NCBI RefSeq assembly: GCF_001654845.1 | Contig: NZ_LXES01000013.1 | Location: 1-45,667 of the forward strand | Direction of reading: 5' to 3' | Origin: Enterobacter soli ATCC BAA-2102 | GTDB taxonomy: Bacteria > Pseudomonadota > Gammaproteobacteria > Enterobacterales > Enterobacteriaceae | DNA: 45,667 nt | Shown here: positions 28,395-37,373 of the stretch, piece by piece | Layout: the number at the start of each line of letters is the position of its first letter | Position numbering within the stretch: the stretch's first letter is position 1 | The notes under the pieces: generated by a model | Told to the model about the DNA's origin: nothing | The model's database searches: none | What the model saw: the letters and a program-made list of their open reading frames with translations, nothing else | Program-made: the position numbers and the translations under genes

Positions 28395-29957
28395 GTGGAC
28401 TCCATATTTTCTATTGGCATCCAGTCATTATGGGACGAATTGCGCCACATGCCAGTCGGAGGAGTGTGGTGGATTAATACGGATCGCAATGAGGATGCTG
28501 TCAGTCTGGTGAATCAAACGATTGCCGCACAAACTAAAGATGCGCGCGTTGCCGTCATCACTATGGGTGAAGAACCGAAGAAAATCATTAGGCTTGAGAA
28601 TGACCTCGGGCCACAAACGGTAAAATTATTTTCCATGTCAACCGAGGCAGATAGTCTATACTTTTTGCCCCGTGATATTCAGTGCACTATTGATCCCGAT
28701 CACTATTTAGTGATTCTTAAATGCTCAAACAATGCCCTGCAAAATATACCGACCGAGAAACTTCTTCACTGGCTCGAAAAAATCAATAGATGGGCAAAAA
28801 ATCAAAACTGCACGGTATTGGTCGTAAACCCTGGCAGTAATAATGACAAGCTATTCTCGCTTTTAATGGGGGAATATCGTTCTCTTTTCGGTCTTGCAAG
28901 TATCCGTGACCAGACCGACAGTTTTCTTTACGATATTGCTTTCTGGTGTAATGAAAAAGGGGTGAGTGCACGACAACAACTTACTCTCAAACTTATCGAA
29001 GGCCATTGGCATGTCGCGCAACAAGAAGAAACCGTGGTGCAACCGCGCAGCGATGAAAAACGCATTCTCAGCCAGATTGCGGTATTAGAAGGTGCCCCGG
29101 CCCTTTCAGAAAATTGGTCACTGTTTGAAACAAACGAAGCATTATTTAATGAAGCCCGTACGACGCAGGCCGCCACTATTGTTTTTTCGTTGATGCAAAA
29201 TAACCAAATCGAGACACTGGCGCGACAAATTCACACATTACGCCGTCAGCGCGGTAGCGCGTTAAAAATCGTGGTACGCGAAAATAATACCAGCCTGCGC
29301 GCAACGGACGAACGTTTGCTGCTGGGTTGCGGCGCCAACATGGTCGTTCCCTGGAATGCCCCGCTTTCACGCTGCCTGACGCTGATTGAGAGCATTCAGG
29401 GCCAGCAGTTTAACCGCCACGTACCGGAAGACATCTCCACGCTGTTGTCCATGACCCAGCCAATGAAACTGCGTGGTTATCAAAAATGGGACACCTTCTG
29501 TGATGCCGTTAGCAACATGATGAACAACACGCTGCTGCCGGCAGACGGAAAAGGGGTGATGGTTGCCCTGCGTCCTGTGCCGGGTATCCGCGTTGAGCAG
29601 GCACTCACGCTGTGCCGCCCGAACCGTTCCGGGGATATCATGACGATTGGCGACAACCGTCTGGTGCTGTTTTTATCCTTCTGTCGGGTGAACGATCTCG
29701 ACACCGCCCTGAACCATATTTTCCCGTTACCCACAGGAGATATCTTCTCTAACCGCATGATCTGGTTTGAAGACAGCCTGATCAGCGCCGAGCTGGTGCA
29801 AATGCGTACCCTGGCACCTGAGCAGTGGGTAAAACCGTTGCCGATGACGGCCGACACCAACCCCATTCTTAATGCTAAGCATGACGGGCACGTCTGGCGT
29901 CGGGTACCTGAACCACTTCGCTTGTTATCCGGGAATGAGGAGAGCGCATCATCATGA
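28395..29957 (+). CDS. bcsE: c-di-GMP-binding cellulose regulator BcsE
   Basis: A 520-residue cytoplasmic protein, orthologous to E. coli BcsE. A degenerate P-loop/receiver-like N-terminal half precedes the GIL domain (from about residue 350). The GIL c-di-GMP site is visible as RSGD at residues 411-414, within [20 protein letters not shown]. BcsE senses c-di-GMP and stabilises the synthase by binding BcsQ-BcsR and the BcsF tail. The start is GTG at 28395 with AGAGGGA close upstream. It is the first gene of bcsEFG, divergent from bcsRQABZC, and overlaps bcsF by four bases (ATGA). Confidence 0.95.
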   Translation: MDSIFSIGIQSLWDELRHMPVGGVWWINTDRNEDAVSLVNQTIAAQTKDARVAVITMGEEPKKIIRLENDLGPQTVKLFSMSTEADSLYFLPRDIQCTIDPDHYLVILKCSNNALQNIPTEKLLHWLEKINRWAKNQNCTVLVVNPGSNNDKLFSLLMGEYRSLFGLASIRDQTDSFLYDIAFWCNEKGVSARQQLTLKLIEGHWHVAQQEETVVQPRSDEKRILSQIAVLEGAPALSENWSLFETNEALFNEARTTQAATIVFSLMQNNQIETLARQIHTLRRQRGSALKIVVRENNTSLRATDERLLLGCGANMVVPWNAPLSRCLTLIESIQGQQFNRHVPEDISTLLSMTQPMKLRGYQKWDTFCDAVSNMMNNTLLPADGKGVMVALRPVPGIRVEQALTLCRPNRSGDIMTIGDNRLVLFLSFCRVNDLDTALNHIFPLPTGDIFSNRMIWFEDSLISAELVQMRTLAPEQWVKPLPMTADTNPILNAKHDGHVWRRVPEPLRLLSGNEESASS

Positions 29958-30148
29958 ATATCAGCGACATTATTCAACTGGTCGTACTCTGTGCGCTCAT
30001 TTTTTTCCCGCTCGGCTACTATGCACGCCATTCGATGGGCCGTATTCGTAATACCGCCAGGATGCTGTTTGTAAAACCTCGCTACGTTAAACCAGCCGGA
30101 ACACTGACACGGGCTCCGCACGTCAAGGCAAACCGAAAACATGACTAA
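29954..30148 (+). CDS. bcsF: Small membrane adaptor BcsF
   Basis: A 64-residue single-pass inner-membrane protein. The helix spans about residues 5-23 ([18 protein letters not shown]), followed by a basic cytoplasmic tail. In E. coli the tail recruits BcsE and BcsF helps activate BcsG. The gene overlaps bcsE by four bases at its start and bcsG by eight at its end. Confidence 0.93.
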   Translation: MNISDIIQLVVLCALIFFPLGYYARHSMGRIRNTARMLFVKPRYVKPAGTLTRAPHVKANRKHD

Positions 30149-31820
30149 CTCTACCTATACCCATTCGGCGCCATCGCCGCTCTGGCAATACTGGCGCGGC
30201 CTTTCCGGCTGGAACTTCTATTTTCTGGTGAAGTTTGGTCTGTTGTGGGCAGGCTACCTGAATTTCCACCCCCTGCTTAACCTGGTGTTTATGGCCTTCC
30301 TGTTGATGCCAATCCCTAACATCAGGTTGCACCGTTTGCGCCACTGGATTGCCATTCCGGTAGGCTTTGCTCTGTTCTGGCATGACACCTGGCTACCCGG
30401 CCCGGACAGCATTATGAGCCAGGGTTCGCAAGTAGCGGGCTTTAGCGCTGACTACATTCTCGATCTGACCGAGCGGTTTATTAACTGGCAGATGATTGGG
30501 GCAATCTTTGTGCTGCTGGTTGCCTGGCTGTTCTTGTCTCAATGGGTACGCGTAACGGTGTTTGTGGTGGCCATCCTGATATGGCTTAACGTACTGACCC
30601 TGGCGGGGCCTGGCTTCTCTTTATGGCCAGTTGGCCAGCCGACCACTACGGTCACCACCACCGGTGGTACCGCCGCCGCAACGGTAGCCACCGCAGGGGA
30701 TAACCCGGTTGTTGGGGATATTCCAACGCAGACGTCACCACCGACATCCACTAACCTGAATGCCTGGCTTTCAAGCTTCTATACCGCAGAAGACAAGCGT
30801 CAGACCAAATTCCCGGATGCATTACCTGCGGACGCTCAGCCATTCGAGCTGCTGGTGATTAACATCTGTTCTTTGTCATGGGCCGATGTGGATGCAGCCG
30901 GTTTAAGTTCGCACCCGTTGTGGTCGCACTTCGATATTCAGTTTAAAGATTTCAACTCCGCCACCTCTTACAGCGGCCCGGCGGCTATTCGCCTGCTGCG
31001 CGCAAGCTGTGGTCAGCCATCGCATAAAAATCTCTATCAGCCAGCGGGAAATCAGTGTTATCTGTTTGATAACCTGGCAAAACTTGGCTTTACGCAGCAC
31101 CTGATGCTGGGCCATAACGGCCAGTTCGGCAACTTCCTGAAAGAAGTGCGTGAAGAAGGCGGAATGCAAGCGCCGCTGATGGATCAGACCGGGTTGCCGG
31201 TATCGCTGCTGGGCTTTGACGGTTCACCGGTTTACGACGATACCGCCGTGCTCCAGCGCTGGCTGCAAACCATTGAGAAAGATGCTAACCCGCGCAGTGC
31301 CACGTTCTATAACACGCTGCCGCTGCATGACGGTAACCACTTCCCGGGCGTCAGCAAAACGGCCGATTACAAAGTTCGTGCACAGAAGCTGTTTGATGAA
31401 CTGGATGCATTCTTTACCGAGCTGGAAAAATCAGGTCGCAAGGTGATGGTTGTCGTTGTGCCAGAACACGGCGGCGCGCTGAAGGGTGACAGAATGCAGG
31501 TGTCTGGCCTGCGTGATATCCCAAGCCCGTCCATTACCAACGTACCTGCCGGGATTAAATTCTTCGGTATGAAAGCCCCGCATCAGGGTGCGCCAATTGA
31601 GATCACTCAGCCAAGCAGCTATCTGGCGATTTCTGAGCTGGTGGCTCGTGCGGTAGACGGTAAGCTGTTTGTGGAAGATAACGTGAACTGGAATCAGCTC
31701 ACCAGCGGCCTGCCACAGACTGCTGAGGTATCAGAGAACGCTAACGCTGTCGTTATCCAGTACCAGAACAAACCGTATGTTCGTCTGAATGGCGGCGACT
31801 GGGTACCGTATCCGCAGTAA
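30141..31820 (+). CDS. bcsG: Cellulose phosphoethanolamine transferase BcsG
   Basis: A 559-residue inner-membrane enzyme that adds phosphoethanolamine from phosphatidylethanolamine to cellulose. About five N-terminal helices (to about residue 160) are followed by a Thr/Ala-rich periplasmic linker and an alkaline-phosphatase-fold catalytic domain. Key residues keep the E. coli numbers: Cys243 in NICSLSW, nucleophile Ser278 in ATSYSGPA, and Glu442-His443 in [13 protein letters not shown]. So cluster I should make pEtN-cellulose. No equivalent gene exists in cluster II. It ends at a strong hairpin shared with the convergent bcsZ of cluster II. Confidence 0.96.
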   Translation: MTNSTYTHSAPSPLWQYWRGLSGWNFYFLVKFGLLWAGYLNFHPLLNLVFMAFLLMPIPNIRLHRLRHWIAIPVGFALFWHDTWLPGPDSIMSQGSQVAGFSADYILDLTERFINWQMIGAIFVLLVAWLFLSQWVRVTVFVVAILIWLNVLTLAGPGFSLWPVGQPTTTVTTTGGTAAATVATAGDNPVVGDIPTQTSPPTSTNLNAWLSSFYTAEDKRQTKFPDALPADAQPFELLVINICSLSWADVDAAGLSSHPLWSHFDIQFKDFNSATSYSGPAAIRLLRASCGQPSHKNLYQPAGNQCYLFDNLAKLGFTQHLMLGHNGQFGNFLKEVREEGGMQAPLMDQTGLPVSLLGFDGSPVYDDTAVLQRWLQTIEKDANPRSATFYNTLPLHDGNHFPGVSKTADYKVRAQKLFDELDAFFTELEKSGRKVMVVVVPEHGGALKGDRMQVSGLRDIPSPSITNVPAGIKFFGMKAPHQGAPIEITQPSSYLAISELVARAVDGKLFVEDNVNWNQLTSGLPQTAEVSENANAVVIQYQNKPYVRLNGGDWVPYPQ

Positions 31821-31826
31821 TCAACA

Positions 31827-31852
31827 TTCCCTCTCCCGCCCGGGAGAGGGAA
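31827..31852. terminator. Bidirectional hairpin between the two cellulose operons
   Basis: TTCCCTCTCCC (31827-31837) pairs perfectly with GGGAGAGGGAA (31842-31852) around a four-base loop. It occupies the 48-base gap between convergent bcsG and cluster II bcsZ. It belongs to the CCCTC/GAGGG repeat family seen elsewhere in the window. No long U-run on either side, but the position and the 11-pair stem suggest transcript end formation for both operons. Confidence 0.7.
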
Positions 31853-31868
31853 CTGTCCAGTACCACTA

Positions 31869-32861
31869 TTATTGCTCTGCGAGCCACACCAGCATTTTCA
31901 GGCTCGCGGAGTAATAATCATCCTTTGTCGTGATTACCGGTTCGCCAGACGCCTGCCCCATCGTTAAATCACGAACGGCCAGTAGCCCTCCTTCCATCAT
32001 ATACGGCGCGTACTCGTTGGTTGTGACATTCACCCACGCCGGGGTTTGCTCGCGACTGAATTGCCCAAACCAGCTACGCCACGGCGTCAGCAACGAGCTT
32101 TGTTTATCAAACCAGGTGATATAAAGCGGAATACGAATAGCGTCATAGCTCATCCGCGGTGCCCAGGCTTTGGCCGGAACCAGCTTGCCGCCGGCTTCCA
32201 GAGATACCCAGTCTGTGGGCAAATTCGCTTTACCCGACCCCATTTTCCCAAGCAGTCGCTGTCCGTCCTGAATCAGTTCGCGCCAGACCTGTAAATGGCT
32301 GCGATCGGCAAACGCCTGCCAGGCCGGGAACACGAAGTAAGAAGGATTCAGCACCACTTCACTATTCAGGTTAAATCCCTGGACGCCAGGCAGCATTACC
32401 CGATATCCCGCATAGCGGATCACGTTGTGCGCAATCAGCGCTTTGGTGATGCTATCCGAGGCTGTGCTGTAGCGCTTGTCATGCCAGCGTGCATCAGCTT
32501 TTAACAGCGCCCATGCAATCAGGACATCGCCGTCAGATGCGTTGTTTTTGTCGGCAACCGGGTTGGCTTCCACCGGGTTATACCGCCAGTAAAACAGCCC
32601 ATTATCTTTGTTTTTCAGCGTGCTGTCTGTCCACTGCCAGAGCTTATCGAAGGTGGCTTTATCATCGCTCGCCACGGCCATCAGCATGGCAAAACCTTGC
32701 CCTTCCGTATGGGAAACATTGCCATTGCCGGTATCAACTATCCGGCCATCCGGCATAAAGAAACGCGCCTTATATTGCTCCCAGGCCTGGCCTGCATGGG
32801 AGAAAGGCGAAACCAACACACTCATCATGACCAACAGTGCGGCACATGCGGGCTTTCGCAT
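31869..32861 (-). CDS. bcsZ: GH8 endoglucanase BcsZ, cluster II
   Basis: A 330-residue secreted GH8 enzyme with a signal peptide of about 23 residues (ending PFSHA). The general acid is Glu53 in SHTEGQGFAML, and the base Asp lies in MSYDAIRIPLYITWF. NNASDGDVLIAWALLKADARW matches the cleft motif. It is shorter than, and clearly diverged from, the cluster I BcsZ, and sits last in the operon rather than between bcsB and bcsC. It resembles the CMCax/BcsZ proteins of crystalline-cellulose producers, where the glucanase is needed for orderly fibrils. It begins 7 bases after the bcsD stop. Confidence 0.93.
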   Translation of the reverse strand: MRKPACAALLVMMSVLVSPFSHAGQAWEQYKARFFMPDGRIVDTGNGNVSHTEGQGFAMLMAVASDDKATFDKLWQWTDSTLKNKDNGLFYWRYNPVEANPVADKNNASDGDVLIAWALLKADARWHDKRYSTASDSITKALIAHNVIRYAGYRVMLPGVQGFNLNSEVVLNPSYFVFPAWQAFADRSHLQVWRELIQDGQRLLGKMGSGKANLPTDWVSLEAGGKLVPAKAWAPRMSYDAIRIPLYITWFDKQSSLLTPWRSWFGQFSREQTPAWVNVTTNEYAPYMMEGGLLAVRDLTMGQASGEPVITTKDDYYSASLKMLVWLAEQ

Positions 32862-32868
32862 AATTAAC

Positions 32869-33348
32869 TCATTGTGGATTGTGATAGCGGAACTGAACGT
32901 CCGAAATGGAAAAGAGACGATCGCGACTCACTGTCACGTGCGCTTTTCCGCCCTGCCCCTGCATCCAGTGGGCATATAATCCCTCCAGTATTGCACAGAA
33001 GGCATGACACCAGCGGTTTTGCTGTTCCGCTATGCGACTGACCGGCAGCCCCTGATGGCGAAGCGTCAGATCGGTGTCGCGGGTGGCGATATCCACACAG
33101 CCCCAGCCAAAACGGGCCAGTTGCCCGTTGATATTCGCCTCCAGCTCGCCCACGGTTTCCGAGGGCTGAAGCGGGAATTGCTCCCCCAGCGCGTGCCCCA
33201 TCTGGCGCAGGAACGGCTGGCTCTCATGTTCGCCCACATTGCTCACCATTCCTTCGACCATCAAGGCCAGCAAATCAAACCAGCCTTCTGGCGTTTGCTG
33301 GCCGCGAAACCAGCTCATCAGCGCAGGATTGTCCATATTCTGTGTCAT
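32869..33348 (-). CDS. bcsD: Cellulose biosynthesis protein BcsD
   Basis: A 159-residue protein of the BcsD (AxCesD) family, marker of type I clusters. The family's helical N-terminus (WFDLLALMVEGMVSNVG) leads into a central strand region (INGQLARFGWGCVDIATRD). A helix (RWCHAFCAILEGLYAHWM) and a final strand (AHVTVSRDRLFSISDVQFRY) complete the fold. In Komagataeibacter BcsD forms octameric rings that stack into a scaffold aligning synthases for ribbon and crystal formation. No signal peptide is seen, in agreement with a cytoplasmic place. The ATG at 33348 overlaps the bcsC stop by one base (TGATG). Confidence 0.92.
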   Translation of the reverse strand: MTQNMDNPALMSWFRGQQTPEGWFDLLALMVEGMVSNVGEHESQPFLRQMGHALGEQFPLQPSETVGELEANINGQLARFGWGCVDIATRDTDLTLRHQGLPVSRIAEQQNRWCHAFCAILEGLYAHWMQGQGGKAHVTVSRDRLFSISDVQFRYHNPQ

Positions 33349-36300
33349 CACTTATCTCCCAGCATGTAGCGGAAATAGAGCCCCGCCGTACTTTCGTTAT
33401 AGCTGCCAAAGGTGTCATAACCGACGTTGCCGCCAATGGTCATATCTTTGTTGACGTTGTAATCCACCCCAGCGCGAACCGTGTAGCCAATACCGTTTTC
33501 CGAGCTGCTCTTATAGCGGGCCTCTTTGGCGAAACCACTGGCAACCGCCCCTTCGAGCAGCTCCTGCCAGGCGTCTTTCGTTGGGAAGTAGTCGCTGCTG
33601 TCCTGGCTATACGATTGATACCCCACGGAGCCACCCAGCTTCAGCTTCCAGTTATCAATTTTCTGGGTGTAATCCACCGGCAACGCGACACTGACGTAGT
33701 TTTGCGGGCTGAAGTAACCGCCCTGGCCGAAGGTGAACTGGCTCAGGTTTTTCGAGAAGTCCATCCAGCTCATGCTCAACCCGGCCTGCACCTGACGGAG
33801 ATCGTCATGATAAGGCCGCAAATAGACCCCGGCCCCTGCGTTCACGCTGGTGTTGCTCGCCACATTCTCGCCAAGATAGCTGTAACCGCCACCACCAACG
33901 TAGAACCCGGCATCGCCATCGTCATAGCTGAGTTGCAGGTTGCCGCCGTTTTTAGTGACGCGCCCCCAGGTCTTGCCAGAGTACTTGTCTTCCAGACCAA
34001 CATAAGAGAGCAGACTGTCGGTCACGGCGCGACGTTCGCCGGTCAGGATAAGCGAGAGGTAATTGGTGAGCTTCGGCGACCATTTAACCCCGCCGACCAG
34101 CGTACTCAGGTCCTGCCCAAGCGGCGTGCTGCCGATGTCCATACGGTAATCTTTACCGCTCAGCGCCATGCTCAGCTCGACGCCATTCGCTTTTTGCGAA
34201 TCGGTTGAAACATCGCCTGGCTGGCTCACGTTTGGCTTCAGGCTGGAGGCTTCAAGGTATTCACCCACAGCCCCACCATCGTAGGCGCCAAGCTTCGCCA
34301 GATTGAGCTGCCCGTCGGTGCTGGTCAGGTTAAAGTCGCTCGCATTAAGCGTACCGAGAGAATCAATCGTCGCCATTTCAGGATGACTGGCAAGATACGT
34401 TGCCCTCTCGGTAGCACTCATCGCCGCCAGGGATTTTTGCTCGTTGGTCACGGTAGAAATCACGTTCGATGCCGCATTAGCCAACGGGTTTGAACCAAAG
34501 CGACGCCACGCATCACCGCTGGCACTGCCAGCACTTAGCGTGACCGGGGTTGCGGTAAATTCAAAGCGCGACTCGCCAAACGGCGAGCTGGACCAGGTAA
34601 GCGGCGCTTTCGCTTCAGTGAGCTTGCTGGTTCCCGATTCACCGTCACGACCACGGATTTGTACGCCGCCCTGCAACCAGGTGCCGGTTTGATCCTGCAT
34701 CTGCAGCATCATGTCATCCACCTGACGCAAGGTGCGGCTCTGGACGGTTTCTTGCGGCAGATCGGTCCGGGTGGTGCCTGGCAGCGTAGACCCCGGCTCG
34801 CGTGCGGTTTGCGCCAGTTGCCACGGCAGCGCGCTTTCGCTGGACACCGTGGCCCCCGCCGCCTGAGTGGTACGGCTGGTGCTGACAAACGGGTTGTCTG
34901 CCAGCAGCAGGCCACCCATCGTCGGCGTGGCAGCGCTGTTGGTGGACTCCAGCCCCACCAGCTTGCCGCGTGCGCTACGCAGATAGGTCATCGCCTGTTG
35001 GTGATTACCCTGCGCCTCTTCCAGACGCGCCAGCAACAGCAAACGCTGCGGCGAGTTGTTGGTTTGCAGTCCATTCGCCAGTTGCTTCGCCTTCACGACA
35101 TTGTCTTGTGCCAGCGCAACATCGATTGCACCCACGCGCGCATCCTGATCCGGCGTATCGCGCGTCATCAGGTAGTCATAAACCACGCCCGCTTCTTTGT
35201 TCATTTTGCCGGTCTGGTAAAGACGCGCCATCGCAAACATCAGATCGGTATTTTGCGGATCGCTTTGCAGCGCGCGGATCAGTTTGTCGTAGGCTGCCGC
35301 GTAGTTACCCTGCTCGCGAAGTTGATCCGCTTCGTTGATCACATAGCCATTACGCACGCCCGCCAGCTGTGTTGGCGTACTGCGCGAGAGCAGTTCCGGG
35401 TTTGCCAGGAAACGCTGTGCTTCGCCGTTTAGCCCAGCCTGGTTCAGTACGGCAACCTGATCGGCATAGTCGCCGGCATTGCCTTTCACCCCGTCGTTCA
35501 TATTGTTGCGAACCACCGATACTGCACCCGTGAGGTCGCCGCTTTGTGCCAACATCCTGGCCAGTTTGCCTGCATCTGCCGGGCTTTCCGGTGGACGCGA
35601 TGACAACGTTTTCAGCGTGTTAGCCGCCGCAACCCCATTGCCCTGCGCCAGATAGCGCTCAGCAGTGGCCATTTGCAGGTTGTAATTCACCCGCTGCGAT
35701 AGCTCACGCATTTGCGGTGTCTGGCTGGCGGGAGAAACCCGCGACAACAAGGTTTGTGCCTGTTGCCAGGCATCGTTTTCGCTGGCAAACAGAGCGGATG
35801 CATACAGTGCGCTGGCTCCGGCGCCCGGACGCGACGCAGGTTGCATCACCGACGCCGCTTCACCATCCGCACCCGATTTTTGCAGCAGACGCGCCAGATC
35901 AAGACGCAGCCACGGATCGTCCGGCAAACGGGCAACGCCCTGACGCAGGATCGCGATCGCCTGTTGCGTATTCCCGCTATCGACAGCCTGTTGTGCCTGA
36001 CGACGTACAGGATCCCCCGGCAAACCGGTCACCACGCGCGGCTGAAGTTTCGCCTGAAGCGAGGCCGGTAAGGTGCGTAATATGGCCTGCGCGTCATCCG
36101 TTTTGTTTTGCTCTTTCAGGACGTAATAGAGGTTTTCGCGCGCCGCGCCGTTTTGCGGCTGGCTGTTCACCATTTCACGCAGGATCTGTTCCGCTTGCGG
36201 GTAGTCTTTGTTATGCCGCAGCACATCGGCACGGAACAGTTTGGCAGCCGTCCCCCGCTCGCCTGTTTGCTGGGCAAGAGGTGCCGAGAGCGCAAGCGCC

Positions 36301-37373
36301 TGGCTAATATTCCCCTCTTTCAGCGCCTGCTGAGCCTGGGCAAGCTGGCCGTAAAATGCCGCGTCATCCGCCTGAGCCTGGCGCTGTGCAGAGGCGTCAC
36401 CGCCCTGACTTGCCGCACGCCCCAGATACTGCGCCGCTGCCTGATAATCCCCTTTACGCTGTGCGATATACCCCATCCCGGCCAGGGCATCGGCATCCTG
36501 CGGGTTGGTTTGCAGCACCTGCTCAAACTGGCGCTTTGCCGCATCGGTATTGCCGCTGTTCAGGGCGGTAAACCCTTCGCCTTTTGCCGCGCCGCCCACG
36601 TTTTTACGGTAGTACGCTTGCACTTCGCTATCCTGCGGATGGCGTTGCAACCAGGTATCATAGAACTGCTCGTCACCCGGTTTTGGCCCCAGCCACAACA
36701 GCGCCTGACGTAGCCCGGCATCGGCATCTTTACTGCCGCTGGCCATCTCCTGTAACTGCATCATCCCGTCACGCCGAGTCTCTTCCCGCCAGGTGAGCAT
36801 TTTCCCCAGCGCCACGCGCGCCGCGTTATCCTGCGGGTTCTGTGCCGAGAAGCGCTGTAGTTCTGCCAGCGCCTGAGGATAGAGCGCCTTGTCGCTGCCC
36901 ATCGTCTGATAATATTCCGGCGCAAGGCTTGCCGGTGGGGTATCACCATTAAACAGCGTTTTCCAGGTATCGAGCGCCGCAGGAATATTGCCGCTACGCG
37001 CCTGCTGACGCGCCAGAGTTAACGTCCCCTGCGGCACCTGGGTCATCTGCCTGGCGTTATCCAGCGCCTGTAATCCGGCATCGCCTGGCGAGACTTTTGC
37101 CAGCCGTGCGCGCCACTGGGCCGCGGTTTGTAAATCGCCATTTTGCTGCGCCCACAATGCCATCAGATAGAGGGCCTGAGTGTTGTTGGCATCCACCATC
37201 AACACTTTTTTCAGCGACTCGCTGGCCAGGTCGTCATGGGATTTTTCATGCCAGTAATTTGCCTGGTCGAACAGCGCTTTCAACGCCGCATCGTTCTGCG
37301 CCGCAAATGCCGTGGTACCAAACGTCAGCACACCGGAAAGGCAGATAGCCGATTTAATTGTTATTTTTTTCAC
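33348..37373 (-). CDS. bcsC: Cellulose exporter BcsC, cluster II
   Basis: A 1341-residue outer-membrane exporter, larger than the cluster I copy. The signal peptide (residues 1-24, ending GTTAFA) precedes a TPR-rich periplasmic region (about 26-780), for example ADALAGMGYIAQRKGDYQAAAQYLGRAA. A Ser/Thr/Pro-rich linker is followed by a C-terminal barrel from about residue 885, ending TAGLYFRYMLGDK. Within the barrel an extra segment of about 75 residues (about 955-1035, including SATERATYLASHPEMATI) has no counterpart in the cluster I protein. The start codon is GTG, overlapping the bcsB stop (GTGA), with GGAGA upstream. Confidence 0.95.
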   Translation of the reverse strand: MKKITIKSAICLSGVLTFGTTAFAAQNDAALKALFDQANYWHEKSHDDLASESLKKVLMVDANNTQALYLMALWAQQNGDLQTAAQWRARLAKVSPGDAGLQALDNARQMTQVPQGTLTLARQQARSGNIPAALDTWKTLFNGDTPPASLAPEYYQTMGSDKALYPQALAELQRFSAQNPQDNAARVALGKMLTWREETRRDGMMQLQEMASGSKDADAGLRQALLWLGPKPGDEQFYDTWLQRHPQDSEVQAYYRKNVGGAAKGEGFTALNSGNTDAAKRQFEQVLQTNPQDADALAGMGYIAQRKGDYQAAAQYLGRAASQGGDASAQRQAQADDAAFYGQLAQAQQALKEGNISQALALSAPLAQQTGERGTAAKLFRADVLRHNKDYPQAEQILREMVNSQPQNGAARENLYYVLKEQNKTDDAQAILRTLPASLQAKLQPRVVTGLPGDPVRRQAQQAVDSGNTQQAIAILRQGVARLPDDPWLRLDLARLLQKSGADGEAASVMQPASRPGAGASALYASALFASENDAWQQAQTLLSRVSPASQTPQMRELSQRVNYNLQMATAERYLAQGNGVAAANTLKTLSSRPPESPADAGKLARMLAQSGDLTGAVSVVRNNMNDGVKGNAGDYADQVAVLNQAGLNGEAQRFLANPELLSRSTPTQLAGVRNGYVINEADQLREQGNYAAAYDKLIRALQSDPQNTDLMFAMARLYQTGKMNKEAGVVYDYLMTRDTPDQDARVGAIDVALAQDNVVKAKQLANGLQTNNSPQRLLLLARLEEAQGNHQQAMTYLRSARGKLVGLESTNSAATPTMGGLLLADNPFVSTSRTTQAAGATVSSESALPWQLAQTAREPGSTLPGTTRTDLPQETVQSRTLRQVDDMMLQMQDQTGTWLQGGVQIRGRDGESGTSKLTEAKAPLTWSSSPFGESRFEFTATPVTLSAGSASGDAWRRFGSNPLANAASNVISTVTNEQKSLAAMSATERATYLASHPEMATIDSLGTLNASDFNLTSTDGQLNLAKLGAYDGGAVGEYLEASSLKPNVSQPGDVSTDSQKANGVELSMALSGKDYRMDIGSTPLGQDLSTLVGGVKWSPKLTNYLSLILTGERRAVTDSLLSYVGLEDKYSGKTWGRVTKNGGNLQLSYDDGDAGFYVGGGGYSYLGENVASNTSVNAGAGVYLRPYHDDLRQVQAGLSMSWMDFSKNLSQFTFGQGGYFSPQNYVSVALPVDYTQKIDNWKLKLGGSVGYQSYSQDSSDYFPTKDAWQELLEGAVASGFAKEARYKSSSENGIGYTVRAGVDYNVNKDMTIGGNVGYDTFGSYNESTAGLYFRYMLGDK

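Noticed and set aside
33342..34208. Long plus-strand open frame of 288 codons opposite bcsC of cluster II
   Set aside because: It lies fully antisense to a well-supported gene. The protein has no recognisable motif, and similar long antisense frames appear opposite other GC-rich genes here (14411-15067, 23037-23846, 34659-35432, 40711-41451).
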